This document shows, in pieces, positions 42,013 through 50,992 of a DNA stretch of 64,000 nt. Both the position numbers and the translations under genes were made by a program. The notes beneath the pieces were generated by a model. It saw only the letters and a program-made list of their open reading frames with translations, was not told where the DNA came from and searched no databases. The stretch's first letter is position 1; every line of letters starts with the position of its first letter. The stretch comes from Streptomyces sp. NBC_01451 (GTDB lineage Bacteria > Actinomycetota > Actinomycetes > Streptomycetales > Streptomycetaceae), in contig NZ_CP109479.1 in NCBI RefSeq assembly GCF_036227485.1, positions 2,418,001 to 2,482,000 on the forward strand. The letters run 5' to 3'.

Positions 42013-43698
42013 CTACACGCGGGACTCCTGGGCCACGGTCGCCGGGTCGGCCGGGGTGTCCCGGGTGACGTACTGCGGGACGGGGGTGTCGTCCCCGCCG
42101 GTGTCGCGGACCAGGCCGTAGCGCGTGGCGCCCTCCGGGGGGCCGGTGACGACATCGGCCTCCGCGTTGTCCCAGGTCGTCGGGAAGACGTTCAGGCCGT
42201 AGTCGGCGCCCCGTTCGTTCACGGTGAGGGTGACACTGCCGTCGACGTAGAAGTACTCGTTCTGCCACATCTGCTGGGTGCCCGGCGGCGGGACGGCGTA
42301 GCCGGTGGTCGAGTTGCCCATGCCGGTGGCGGAACTGTCGGTGCCGCTGACCCGGTCGTCCATGCGCCGGCCACCGCCCGAGGCCACGTGGAAGAGCCTG
42401 CCCCTCAGGCCGGTCCAGGTCGGCATGACCAGGCCGCCGGCCCGGTACTGCGGCGAGATCTGCCAGCGGACGAGGACATAGCCCTGGCCGGTGAGCGTGA
42501 CGCTGTCCCCGCGGTGGTTCATGGTGGCGTGCGCGCCGCCGGTGCTGGTGATCCCGGCCTCGGGCCGGTGCGGGAGGGCGGCGGGCCGCGCGTTCGGGTC
42601 GGGTGCCGTGTCGACGGCGTCGACGACCGTGCCGTACAGGTCCGGCTTCGGCCGCGTCGCCGACGGAGTGGGTGAGGCCGGGGCGGAAGGGGAGGAGGGG
42701 GACGCCGACGGGGACCGGGGCGGGGAGGTGACGGGCGCCTGGGGCTGGGGGCGGGCCGTGGGTGCCGCGACGGCAGGCGGCGGGTCCTCGACGGGGTACG
42801 TCATGACGTAGGCGCCGCCCGCGACGATCGTCGCCCCGGCGCTCAGGGCGACGGCCGGCTTGGCGAGGGCGCCGAGCACCTTGCCCGACCAGCCGACGGA
42901 GGCGCCGGCGGTGGCGGCGGCGGCCGTCTTGCCGCCGAGGGCCAGCGACAGGGTGAAGCCGACGGGCAGCGGGACGAGCGCGATGCCGACGAGGAGCCGT
43001 TCCGCCGGTACGACGACCGCCTCGCCGGGGCTCGCGCAGTACGCGCACCCCCTGATGTGCCGGGCCAGCCGCTTGCGCCACACCGAGTCCGGGTCGCCGT
43101 CCCAGCGGGCGGTCAGTTCCCGCAGGCCGGGGCAGGCGCCGTCGAGCGCGCGGACGATTCCGCGCGAGGCCTCCAGGCGCTCCTTCATCCGCTGGACGCG
43201 CACGGCGGCGTGCTGCCGGCTGATCCCGACGGCAGCCGCCAGCTCACGCCGGGTGAGTTCGCCCGCCACCTCCAGCCACCACAGGGACAGCAGCTGCCTG
43301 TCCTCGTCGTCGAGCCAGCGCACCGCCTCCGCGACCTCGCGTCGCTGACCCTCCAACTGGAGCCTCAGCACGGTGAGTTCGGCGAAGTCGGCAGCTCCGT
43401 CGGCGGTCTCGTCCCGCAGGGTGTCGGTCGTGCGGCGACGGGCGCGGTCCCGGATCTGCCGCATCGCGATCGCGACGAGCCAGGACCGGAAGCTGTCCGG
43501 GTCGCGCAACGAGCCGAGGTTGTCGACGGCCCGGAGCATCGTCTCCTGCACGACGTCGTCGACGTCCGCGTGACCGTTCAGGGCCCGGCCGACGATGTTG
43601 TAGACCAACGGCAGCCAGCCCGCGACCAGCTCGTCCAGCGCCCGCCGGTCACCGGCCTGCGCCGCAGCGATGGTGGAACTCCACTGGCGCCCGTCCAC
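42013..43698 (-). CDS. Sigma-70 (ECF-type) factor fused to zinc-binding, membrane and outer domains
   Basis: A 561-residue composite. Sigma region 2 (about 25-92) and region 4 (about 118-175, GISRQHAAVRVQRM) form an ECF sigma factor. Next is a zinc-binding anti-sigma-like motif H214-x3-C218-x2-C221. Two hydrophobic segments follow (about 235-256 and 280-300), then a Pro/Ser/Thr linker (305-350). The last 200 residues are a soluble, probably extracytoplasmic domain (GDSVTLTGQGYVLVRWQISP, NEYFYVDGSVTLTVNERG). The GTG at 43698 has AAGGGG five bases upstream. Fusions of this kind act as one-component membrane signalling systems; the signal is unknown. Confidence 0.85.
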   Translation of the reverse strand: MDGRQWSSTIAAAQAGDRRALDELVAGWLPLVYNIVGRALNGHADVDDVVQETMLRAVDNLGSLRDPDSFRSWLVAIAMRQIRDRARRRTTDTLRDETADGAADFAELTVLRLQLEGQRREVAEAVRWLDDEDRQLLSLWWLEVAGELTRRELAAAVGISRQHAAVRVQRMKERLEASRGIVRALDGACPGLRELTARWDGDPDSVWRKRLARHIRGCAYCASPGEAVVVPAERLLVGIALVPLPVGFTLSLALGGKTAAAATAGASVGWSGKVLGALAKPAVALSAGATIVAGGAYVMTYPVEDPPPAVAAPTARPQPQAPVTSPPRSPSASPSSPSAPASPTPSATRPKPDLYGTVVDAVDTAPDPNARPAALPHRPEAGITSTGGAHATMNHRGDSVTLTGQGYVLVRWQISPQYRAGGLVMPTWTGLRGRLFHVASGGGRRMDDRVSGTDSSATGMGNSTTGYAVPPPGTQQMWQNEYFYVDGSVTLTVNERGADYGLNVFPTTWDNAEADVVTGPPEGATRYGLVRDTGGDDTPVPQYVTRDTPADPATVAQESRV

Positions 43699-43989
43699 AA
43701 AAGCCCCTTCTCGTACGTGTGTGCACCTTACGTCGCCCTGTCGCACACCGGTTCCCCCGTCAGGTCGCGGGAGGAGACGGACCGGGGGCGCCGCCGATAA
43801 CAGTTTTTGCCCCCTCGGTGGCCGCCCGGGGCGCGGGCCCTAGGTGCGATCCCCGACAAGATCCGGACGCGGTAAGCCAGTTGGCCTCGGGTCAGGACCA
43901 GGGTCGGCGTCATCCCCGGTGACGATCCGTGCCGCCGCGAAAGGATCAAGGATGTGACCATCGACACCGGCCGCCACCTGGAGAAGCCC

Positions 43990-44489
43990 ATGCACATGCG
44001 CACGCGTACCGCCGCCCGAGCCACAGCCCTCGCGACCGTCCTCACTCTCACGCTCGCCCTGCCGGCCGGCGCCCTTGCCACTCCCCCGCCGGCCGCCCCC
44101 GACGCGGCGACCGCCCGGGGCACGGCGCCGGACACCGAGGCGCTGCGGGCCGCGCTCGCCGGGTTACCGGACGCGGACGCGACGGCTGCTCTCGTACGGG
44201 TCGGAGGCACCGGCGGTGGCTGGCGCGGCAGCGCGGGGGTGCACGACCTGGTGAGCGGGCGGGCGGCGGACCCGGCGCCACGATGAGCGCGGGTCTCCAG
44301 CGGTATGTCACCCCCGACGGCACGGAGGTGTGGCTGAAGTCGGGTGGCCGGTGGGGCTACAACTCGGTCATCGCGGCCACCCGGGACCTGTCCCGCACCC
44401 TCGTCTACAGCGTCAACTCCACCGACGCGAAGGGCCAGGGCCTGAATCCGGTCGCCGCGCGCATCGCCCAGGCGGCCTTCATACGGTGA
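43990..44489 (+). pseudogene. Secreted serine hydrolase (beta-lactamase-like), internal deletion
   Basis: The first part encodes a Sec signal peptide (MHMRTRTAARATALATVLTL...) and the start of a D-Ala-D-Ala carboxypeptidase/beta-lactamase-like domain (ALVRVGGTGGGWRGSAGVHD). The stop comes at 44284-44286. The second part, in another frame, is the C-terminal end of the same family (GLQRYVTPDGTEVWLKSGG, ATRDLSRTLVYSVNST). The catalytic SxxK and most of the fold, some 200 residues, are missing; the join lies near 44275. The 3' end overlaps the membrane gene at 44479 by 11 bases. The start is set by GGAG six bases before ATG 43990; a GTG at 43954 is the alternative. Confidence 0.75.
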
Positions 44490-45006
44490 CAGCGCCAACG
44501 GCTGGAGGCGCCGCCGTCAGCGCCTCCAGCCGCTTGATGCGTTTCCGTACGACGTAGAGCGGGATGACCCCGAACACGCCGAACGACATGTCGATCACCG
44601 TCCACCAGAAGGGAATTCCCCGGACCGGCCCGCAGATCAGCGCGAGCGGGATGATCCCGGCGCAGGCGATCATCCCGAACTCGACGACCCAGATGTTGCG
44701 TACGGGGTCGCGGTAGGGCCCGTAGAAGGCGACCGCGATGACGAGGTGGGCGAAGGCGAGCCAGTCCGTGCCGTAGAGGACGAAGGGGTAGCGCTCGTCG
44801 GTGGCGTCGAGGCCTTCGCGTACGCGCGTCACCCAGTCCATCAGCCCCGGCAGGTGCTCGGGGACGGACAGGGCCTTCAACAGGCTCTCGGTCCAGCGCA
44901 GTTCGTGCACGAGGGGGAAGGCCGTGGCGCCGCTGAGCACCAGACACACGACGAAGAGAACCAGCCAGGCGCGGATGCCCTTGAGCAGGGCGGCTCTGTC
45001 GCTCAT
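44479..45006 (-). CDS. Conserved four-helix membrane protein
   Basis: A 175-residue integral membrane protein with about four helices (WLVLFVVCLVLSGATAF, WLAFAHLVIAVAFYG, FGMIACAGIIPLALICG and WWTVIDMSFGVFGVIPLYVV). A conserved-looking loop, TRVREGLDATDERYPFVLYG, lies between the first two. It is a recognisable Streptomyces conserved hypothetical, but I cannot assign a function. Confidence 0.7.
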   Translation of the reverse strand: MSDRAALLKGIRAWLVLFVVCLVLSGATAFPLVHELRWTESLLKALSVPEHLPGLMDWVTRVREGLDATDERYPFVLYGTDWLAFAHLVIAVAFYGPYRDPVRNIWVVEFGMIACAGIIPLALICGPVRGIPFWWTVIDMSFGVFGVIPLYVVRKRIKRLEALTAAPPAVGAVTV

Positions 45007-45120
45007 GGAGGCAGCATACGCCCGAGTTGAACACGTTCAAAAGCGCGGGTGCGCCTGGTCCGGTCACCGCCGGAGGAGGACCGAACCCCTGGGCCCTGGA
45101 CAGTCGGCTCGTTCGTGGCG

Positions 45121-46311
45121 CTACAGCCCCACGATCGCGTTCCACCGCTCGGCGAACCCCACCCGTTCCTTCCCGGTGATGTCCCGGGCGATCGCGAGCC
45201 GTCCGCGCATGGCGGTGTCGGGGAAGATCAGCGGGTCCTCGGCGAGGGCCGCGGTCTCCTCGTCCTTGGCGGACGCCAGGACGTCCTGCGCGGCAGGTAC
45301 CGGGCAGACGTAGTTGACCCACGTGGCCAGTTCGGCGGCGACCTCGGGCCGGTAGTAGTAGTCGATCAGCGCTTCCGCGTTCGCCTTGTGCCGGGCGAGG
45401 TTCGGGATCATCAGCGACTCCGACCACAGTTCGGCGCCCTCCTCCGGGACGACGAACCGGATGTCCGGGTCGTCCGCCTGGAGCTGGATCACATCGCCCG
45501 AGTAGGCCTGGCAGGCGAGTACGTCACCGCTCGCGAGGTCCTTGATGTAGTCGTTGCCGGTGAAGCGGCGGATGTGCCCGCCGCGCACCCGCGCGGCGAC
45601 CTGCTCGCAGACCAGCTCGAAGTCGTCCGCCGTCCACCTGGTGACATCCACCCCGTTGCCCTGCATGAGCAGCGCGAACGCCTCGTCCAGCCCGGAGAGA
45701 AGGGTGACGCGCCCCTTGAGGTCGTCCGCCCACAGGTCGGAGACGCGCCGGAGCTCCCGGCCGACCCTGCGGCGGTTGTACGCGATACCGGTGATCCCCG
45801 ACTGCCACGGCACCGCGAACCGGCGGCCGGGGTCGAAGGCGGGTGAACGGAGCTGCGGGTCAAGGTACTCGGCGACGTTCGGCTGCCGGGCGCGGTCCAT
45901 CTCCTGGACCCAGCCCAGCCGGACGAACCGAGCGCACATCCAGTCGCTGATGACGACGAGATCGCGGCCGGTCCGCTGGTGGTTCATCAACGCCGGGCTG
46001 ATCTTCCCGAAGAACTCGTCGTTGTCGTTGATCTCCTCGACGTAGTCGACGGCGATCCCCGTCCGCTTCTCGAACCGCTCCAGCGTGGGCCGCCGCGTCG
46101 TGTCCTCGTCGTCGGTGTCGATGTAGAGGGGCCAGTTCGCCCAGGTCAGCCGCTTGTCCCGGGCGGACAGATCGACCCCGGCGCGCTCCCCCGGGGCAAC
46201 ATAGGCGGCGGGCACCCCGCATCCGGCGAGCGCCGCACCCCCACCGACCGCTCCGAACGCGCGCAGCAGGGACCGTCGGTCGAGGGCCGCGGAGACGCGT
46301 GACACTGGCAT
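45121..46311 (-). CDS. Orphan PotD-like polyamine-binding lipoprotein
   Basis: A 396-residue solute-binding protein of the PotD type. Twin-arginine LDRRSLLRAFGAVGGG and lipobox LAGC at about residues 28-31. Family motifs: WANWPLYIDTD, EEINDNDEFFGKI, DYYYRPEVAAELATWVNYVCPV. It parallels the gene at 35021, but no permease or ATPase is adjacent. It may feed the PotABC complex of the other operon or have a sensory role. It follows the aldehyde dehydrogenase at 46493, separated by a strong terminator hairpin. Confidence 0.87.
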   Translation of the reverse strand: MPVSRVSAALDRRSLLRAFGAVGGGAALAGCGVPAAYVAPGERAGVDLSARDKRLTWANWPLYIDTDDEDTTRRPTLERFEKRTGIAVDYVEEINDNDEFFGKISPALMNHQRTGRDLVVISDWMCARFVRLGWVQEMDRARQPNVAEYLDPQLRSPAFDPGRRFAVPWQSGITGIAYNRRRVGRELRRVSDLWADDLKGRVTLLSGLDEAFALLMQGNGVDVTRWTADDFELVCEQVAARVRGGHIRRFTGNDYIKDLASGDVLACQAYSGDVIQLQADDPDIRFVVPEEGAELWSESLMIPNLARHKANAEALIDYYYRPEVAAELATWVNYVCPVPAAQDVLASAKDEETAALAEDPLIFPDTAMRGRLAIARDITGKERVGFAERWNAIVGL

Positions 46312-46424
46312 CCGGGCAGCATGCCCGCCGTAAGCGGGCCCGGGCAATCGACGCCGTGCGGAGCGGTACGGCGCCGACGCGACATCCTGTCGACGACGGA
46401 CGAGCCGACCGGACCGCCGCAGGG

Positions 46425-46463
46425 GCGCGGCCCCGGGCGGAGAACTCCCGCCCGGGGCCGCGC
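46425..46463. terminator. Strong terminator hairpin
   Basis: GCGCGGCCCCGGGCGG (46425-46440) and CCGCCCGGGGCCGCGC (46448-46463) form a perfect 16-bp stem with a seven-base loop, just after the ALDH stop on the minus strand. No U-tract, as is usual in Streptomyces. Confidence 0.75.
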
Positions 46464-46492
46464 GCACGCCACAGAAAACCTCCGGGCCGCTC

Positions 46493-47932
46493 TCAGCCGC
46501 CGAGGGACGTCATCACGTGCTTGATCCGCGTGTAGTCGTCGAACCCGTACCCCGAGAGGTCCTTGCCGTAGCCGGACTTCTTGAAGCCGCCGTGGGGCAT
46601 CTCCGCGACCAGCGGGATGTGGGTGTTGATCCACACACAGCCGAAGTCCAGGACCTTCGACATCCGCATCGCGCGCGAGTGGTCCTTCGTCCACACGGAC
46701 GACGCGAGGGCGTAGTCCACGCCGTTGGCCCACTCGACGGCCTGCTCCTCGTCCGAGAAGGACTGGACCGTGATGACCGGGCCGAAGACCTCGTTCTGGA
46801 TGATCTCGTCGTCCTGCTTGAGGCCCGACACGACGGTCGCGGCGTAGAAGTAGCCCTTCTCGCCGACCCGGTGACCGCCCGCCTCGACCTTGGCGTGGGC
46901 GGGCAGCCGCTCGATGAAGCCGGAGACCTGCTTGAGCTGGTTCGGGTTGTTGAGCGGCCCGTACAGCACGTCCTCGTCGTCCGGCTGCCCGGTCTTCGTC
47001 TCGGCGGCGGCCTTGGCGAGCGCCGCGACGAACTCGTCGTGGATGGACTCCTGGACGAGGACGCGCGTGGCCGCCGTACAGTCCTGGCCCGCGTTGAAGA
47101 AGCCCGCGACCGAGATGTCCTCGACGGCCTTGGCGATGTCGGTGTCCTCGAACACCACGACCGGCGCCTTGCCGCCCAGCTCCAGGTGGACGCGCTTGAG
47201 GTCCTTCGACGCCGACTCGGCGACCTGCATTCCGGCCCGCACCGAACCGGTGATCGACGCCATCGCCGGAGTCGGGTGCTCCACCATCAGCCGGCCGGTG
47301 TCACGGTCCCCGGTGATGACGTTGAAGACTCCCGTGGGCAGGATCGAACCGATGATCTCCGCCATGAGAACCGTGGACGCGGGCGTCGTGTCCGACGGCT
47401 TGAGCACCACGGTGTTGCCGGCCGCGATGGCCGGGGCGAACTTCCACACGGCCATCATCATCGGGTAGTTCCAGGGCGCGACCTGCGCGCAGACCCCGAC
47501 CGGCTCCCGGCGGACGATCGACGTCATCCCGTCCATGTACTCGCCGGCGCTGCGCCCCTCCAGCATCCGGGCGGCACCCGCGAAGAAGCGGATCTGGTCC
47601 ACCATCGGCGGGATCTCCTCGGACCGGGTGAGCCCGATCGGCTTGCCGGTGTTCTCCACCTCGGCCGCGATGAGTTCCTCGGCGCGCTCCTCGAACGCGT
47701 CCGCGATCTTCAGGAGGGCCTTCTGCCGCTCGGCCGGGGTCCGGTCGCGCCAGGCGGGGAACGCGGCGGCGGCAGCCGCCATGGCGGCGTCGACGTCCGG
47801 CTGCCCGGACAGCGGCGCGGTCGCGTACGCCTCGCCCGTCACGGGGTTGACCACCTCGGTGGTCCGCCCGTCGGCGGCGTCCCGGAACTCACCATCGATG
47901 TAGTTGCGCAGACGACGCAGCTCGGTGCTCAC
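46493..47932 (-). CDS. Gamma-aminobutyraldehyde dehydrogenase (PatD-like)
   Basis: A 479-residue aldehyde dehydrogenase. E251 in LELGGKAP, catalytic C285 in NAGQDCTAATR and the cofactor motif APWNYPMM near residue 152. The sequence pattern (GKPIGLTRSEEIPPMVDQIRFFAGAARM) is that of aminobutyraldehyde dehydrogenases. It is divergent from an Lrp regulator and a putrescine-type aminotransferase, the enzyme that makes its substrate. It duplicates the function of the gene at 36326, giving one dehydrogenase per route (transaminase and oxidase). Confidence 0.9.
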   Translation of the reverse strand: MSTELRRLRNYIDGEFRDAADGRTTEVVNPVTGEAYATAPLSGQPDVDAAMAAAAAAFPAWRDRTPAERQKALLKIADAFEERAEELIAAEVENTGKPIGLTRSEEIPPMVDQIRFFAGAARMLEGRSAGEYMDGMTSIVRREPVGVCAQVAPWNYPMMMAVWKFAPAIAAGNTVVLKPSDTTPASTVLMAEIIGSILPTGVFNVITGDRDTGRLMVEHPTPAMASITGSVRAGMQVAESASKDLKRVHLELGGKAPVVVFEDTDIAKAVEDISVAGFFNAGQDCTAATRVLVQESIHDEFVAALAKAAAETKTGQPDDEDVLYGPLNNPNQLKQVSGFIERLPAHAKVEAGGHRVGEKGYFYAATVVSGLKQDDEIIQNEVFGPVITVQSFSDEEQAVEWANGVDYALASSVWTKDHSRAMRMSKVLDFGCVWINTHIPLVAEMPHGGFKKSGYGKDLSGYGFDDYTRIKHVMTSLGG

Positions 47933-47950
47933 TGCCGGCCCTCCAGATTC

Positions 47951-47974
47951 GGGTGTCCATTGACTGAGACACCC
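47951..47974. promoter_or_regulatory. Inverted repeat before aldehyde dehydrogenase
   Basis: GGGTGTC (47951-47957) and GACACCC (47968-47974) flank ten bases, 19 bases before the dehydrogenase start. It could be a regulator site or a leader hairpin. Confidence 0.4.
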
Positions 47975-47983
47975 ACCCTATTC

Positions 47984-48027
47984 CGCAGCCCGACGTTTTC
48001 AACACCCCCGATCCCCCTCGGGCTGCG
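47984..48027. promoter_or_regulatory. Putative Lrp/AsnC binding palindrome
   Basis: CGCAGCCCGA (47984-47993) and TCGGGCTGCG (48018-48027) are perfect 10-bp inverted arms, extending to 12 of 13 matches, with a 24-base spacer. They sit midway in the divergent region between the dehydrogenase and the Lrp-family gene. That is where an autoregulating Lrp/AsnC protein would control both directions. Confidence 0.55.
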
Positions 48028-48112
48028 AAATCCGCAAGACAAGCGTCCATGAACAACGAATTTCATCGATCGAGCCTTGCGAAACCGTCGACTCCTCGTG
48101 CACAGTGAGCGC

Positions 48113-48613
48113 GTGGCCAGTCGAAGCGCAGAGCACAGGGACTCCCGCGAGTCCAGGAACGGCACTCCCCAGCTGGACGCCGTCTCCCTCGCCATCATCG
48201 AACAGCTCCAGGAGGACGGCCGCCGGCCCTACGCGGCGATCGGCAAGGCGGTGGGCCTCTCCGAGGCGGCCGTGCGCCAGCGCGTCCAGAAGCTGCTCGA
48301 CCAGGGCGTGATGCAGATCGTCGCCGTCACGGACCCGCTCACCGTGGGTTTCCGCCGGCAGGCGATGGTCGGCGTCAACGTCGACGGCGACCTGGACCCC
48401 GTGGCCGACGGCCTGAGCGCCATGTCGGAAGTCGAGTACGTGGTGATGACCGCGGGCTCCTTCGACATCCTCGCCGAGATCGTCTGCGAGGACGACGACC
48501 ACCTGCTGGACGTCATCAACAAACGCATACGGGCCCTGCCCGGCGTGCGCTCCACCGAAAGCTTCGTCTACCTCAAGCTCAAGAAGCAGACCTACATGTG
48601 GGGAACCCGATAA
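48113..48613 (+). CDS. Lrp/AsnC-family transcriptional regulator
   Basis: A 166-residue regulator. An N-terminal winged helix-turn-helix (LDAVSLAIIEQLQEDGRRPY, AIGKAVGLSEAAVRQRVQKL) is followed by a C-terminal RAM/AsnC ligand domain (VEYVVMTAGSFDILAEIVCEDDDHL). The frame opens with a TTG at 48077, but GTG at 48098 or 48113 is more likely; 48113 is used. It is followed after two bases by the aminotransferase gene, so the two form an operon, divergent from the dehydrogenase. It is the obvious local regulator of the transaminase route of putrescine use. Confidence 0.88.
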   Translation: MASRSAEHRDSRESRNGTPQLDAVSLAIIEQLQEDGRRPYAAIGKAVGLSEAAVRQRVQKLLDQGVMQIVAVTDPLTVGFRRQAMVGVNVDGDLDPVADGLSAMSEVEYVVMTAGSFDILAEIVCEDDDHLLDVINKRIRALPGVRSTESFVYLKLKKQTYMWGTR

Positions 48614-48615
48614 CC

Positions 48616-50010
48616 GTGACGACCACCGACAACCCCAGTTCCGGCTCCAGCCCCAAGGACCTCAGCCGGACGGCGTACGACCACCTGTGGATGCACTTCA
48701 CCCGCATGTCGTCGTACGAGAACGCCCCCGTCCCGACGATCGTCCGGGGTGAGGGCACCTACATCTTCGACGACAAGGGCAAGCGCTACCTCGACGGTCT
48801 CGCGGGGCTGTTCGTGGTCCAGGCCGGCCACGGCCGCGTGGAGCTGGCCGAGGCGGCCTTCAAGCAGGCGCAGGAGCTGGCGTTCTTCCCGGTGTGGTCG
48901 TACGCCCACCCGAAGGCCGTGGAACTGGCGGAACGGCTGGCCGACTACGCGCCCGGCGACCTCAACAAGGTCTTCTTCACCACCGGCGGCGGCGAGGCCG
49001 TCGAGACCGCCTGGAAGCTCGCCAAGCAGTACTTCAAGCTGGTCGGCAAGCCCACCAAGTACAAGGTCATCTCACGCGCCGTCGCCTACCACGGCACTCC
49101 GCAGGGCGCCCTGTCCATCACCGGCCTGCCGGCCCTGAAGGCCCCCTTCGAGCCGCTGGTCCCCGGCGCCCACAAGGTCCCGAACACCAACATCTACCGC
49201 GCCCCGATCCACGGCGACGACCCGGAGGCCTACGGCCGCTGGGCCGCCGACCAGATCGAGCAGGAGATCCTCTTCGAGGGCGCGGACACGGTCGCCGCCG
49301 TCTTCCTGGAGCCGGTCCAGAACGCGGGCGGCTGCTTCCCGCCCCCGCCGGGCTACTTCCAGCGGGTCCGCGAGATCTGCGACCGCCACGACGTCCTGCT
49401 CGTCTCGGACGAGGTCATCTGCGCCTTCGGCCGCCTCGGCACGATGTTCGCCTGCGACAAGTTCGACTACGTACCGGACATGATCACCTGCGCCAAGGGC
49501 ATGACCTCGGGCTACTCCCCGATCGGCGCGTGCATCATCTCGGACCGGCTGGCCGAGCCGTTCTACCAGGGCGACAACACCTTCCTGCACGGCTACACCT
49601 TCGGCGGCCACCCGGTGTCGGCGGCGGTGGGCCTGGCCAACCTCGACCTGTTCGAGCGCGAGGGCCTCAACCAGCACGTGCTGGACAACGAGGGCGCGTT
49701 CCGCTCGACCCTGGAGAAGCTGCACGACCTGCCGATCGTCGGTGACGTCCGCGGCAACGGCTTCTTCTACGGCATCGAGCTGGTCAAGGACAAGGCGACC
49801 AAGGAGTCCTTCGACGCGGACGAGACGGAACGTATCCTCTACGGCTTCCTCTCCAAGGCCCTCTTCGAGAACGGCCTGTACTGCCGTGCCGACGACCGCG
49901 GCGACCCGGTCGTGCAGCTCGCCCCGCCGCTGGTCTCGACCCAGGAGACGTTCGACGAGATCGAACAGATCCTGCGCGCGACCCTGACGGAGGCGTGGAC
50001 GAAGCTGTAG
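48616..50010 (+). CDS. Class III aminotransferase, putrescine-type
   Basis: A 464-residue PLP enzyme. Features: VFFTTGGGEAVETAWKLAKQY, AYHGTPQGALSITG, LVSDEVICAFGRLG and Schiff-base K294 in TCAKGMTSGYSP. The overall pattern is that of putrescine/pyruvate-type omega-aminotransferases. GTG 48616 is preferred to the ATG at 48598, which lies inside the regulator gene. It would convert putrescine to 4-aminobutyraldehyde, the substrate of the divergent dehydrogenase. Another omega-amino acid substrate is possible. Confidence 0.85.
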   Translation: MTTTDNPSSGSSPKDLSRTAYDHLWMHFTRMSSYENAPVPTIVRGEGTYIFDDKGKRYLDGLAGLFVVQAGHGRVELAEAAFKQAQELAFFPVWSYAHPKAVELAERLADYAPGDLNKVFFTTGGGEAVETAWKLAKQYFKLVGKPTKYKVISRAVAYHGTPQGALSITGLPALKAPFEPLVPGAHKVPNTNIYRAPIHGDDPEAYGRWAADQIEQEILFEGADTVAAVFLEPVQNAGGCFPPPPGYFQRVREICDRHDVLLVSDEVICAFGRLGTMFACDKFDYVPDMITCAKGMTSGYSPIGACIISDRLAEPFYQGDNTFLHGYTFGGHPVSAAVGLANLDLFEREGLNQHVLDNEGAFRSTLEKLHDLPIVGDVRGNGFFYGIELVKDKATKESFDADETERILYGFLSKALFENGLYCRADDRGDPVVQLAPPLVSTQETFDEIEQILRATLTEAWTKL

Positions 50011-50209
50011 CCTCCGGCGGTTCGGTGGTTCAGCCGCTCGTCACGGCCCGGGATTGCACCCATACAAGTGAGAAGGGCGCACCCCGGGCCGCGTGCTGTC
50101 CGGGGTGCACGCCCAGGATCTTTAGCGTGCCTGGTAACCGATCGGCCCTGCTTTCGTTCCCCCGCACGGAGGACTGCAAGGCACAACGGACCAGAACGAG
50201 GTGTACGCG

Positions 50210-50992
50210 ATGGTGGCCCCGCCGGACAACGACGTGCTCTGGGCACGCGCCCTGCATTTCCAGCACAACGACGGCTCGCCCGCGCTGAGCGGCGTCTCGC
50301 TCGGCGTCCGGGAGGGCGAGATCCTCGCGGTCAGCGGTCCGCGCGGCAGCGGCAAGACGACCCTGCTGCGCTGCCTCTCGGGCCTGGTACGCCCGCTGCG
50401 GGGCGAGGTCTGGTTCAACAGCGTGCCCGTGCACACGATGGGCCCGCTCTCCCGCGAACGGCTGCGCCGCGACCGGTTCGGCTGGATCGACCCGGCCCCG
50501 GTCCTCGTACCGGAGCTGAACGTCTGGGAGAACGCCGCCCTGCCCCTCATGCTGCGCGGCACCAGCCGCCGGCGCGCCAAGACGGCGGCCCTGGAGTGGC
50601 TGGAACGCCTGGACATCGGCGGCCTGGCCCGCAAACGCCCGTACGAGCTGCGGCAGTCCGAACGCCAGCGCGTCTCGATCGCCCGGGCGCTGGCCCCGGC
50701 CCCCACGGTCCTCTTCGCCGACGAACCGACGGCGCCCCTCTACCAGGCGGACCGGGCCCAGGTACTGCGGACGCTGACGACAGCGGCCCGCTCGCACGGC
50801 ATCACGGTGATCCTCGCGACGCACGACGCGGACACCGCGTCGCTGGCGGACCGCACGGTCTCGCTGCTCGACGGGCGGCGCGTGAACACCGTCCACCTGC
50901 CCCCGGTCGGCGCGAACGACACGCAGACCGGCACCGGGGCCGGGACCGGGACCGATGCGGAAGGCCGGGCCGCGTGCTCGCTCTCCGTCTAG
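50210..50992 (+). CDS. ABC transporter ATPase (LolD/MacB-like)
   Basis: A 260-residue ATPase. Walker A GPRGSGKT (43-50) and Walker B VLFADEPTAPL are intact, but the signature, normally LSGGQ, reads LRQSERQRVSIARAL. It lacks the paired glycines, a strong deviation. The ATG at 50210 has GAGG upstream. The last codons overlap the partner membrane gene by 19 bases. The pair resembles exporter-like LolCDE/MacB systems; cargo unknown. Confidence 0.8.
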   Translation: MVAPPDNDVLWARALHFQHNDGSPALSGVSLGVREGEILAVSGPRGSGKTTLLRCLSGLVRPLRGEVWFNSVPVHTMGPLSRERLRRDRFGWIDPAPVLVPELNVWENAALPLMLRGTSRRRAKTAALEWLERLDIGGLARKRPYELRQSERQRVSIARALAPAPTVLFADEPTAPLYQADRAQVLRTLTTAARSHGITVILATHDADTASLADRTVSLLDGRRVNTVHLPPVGANDTQTGTGAGTGTDAEGRAACSLSV

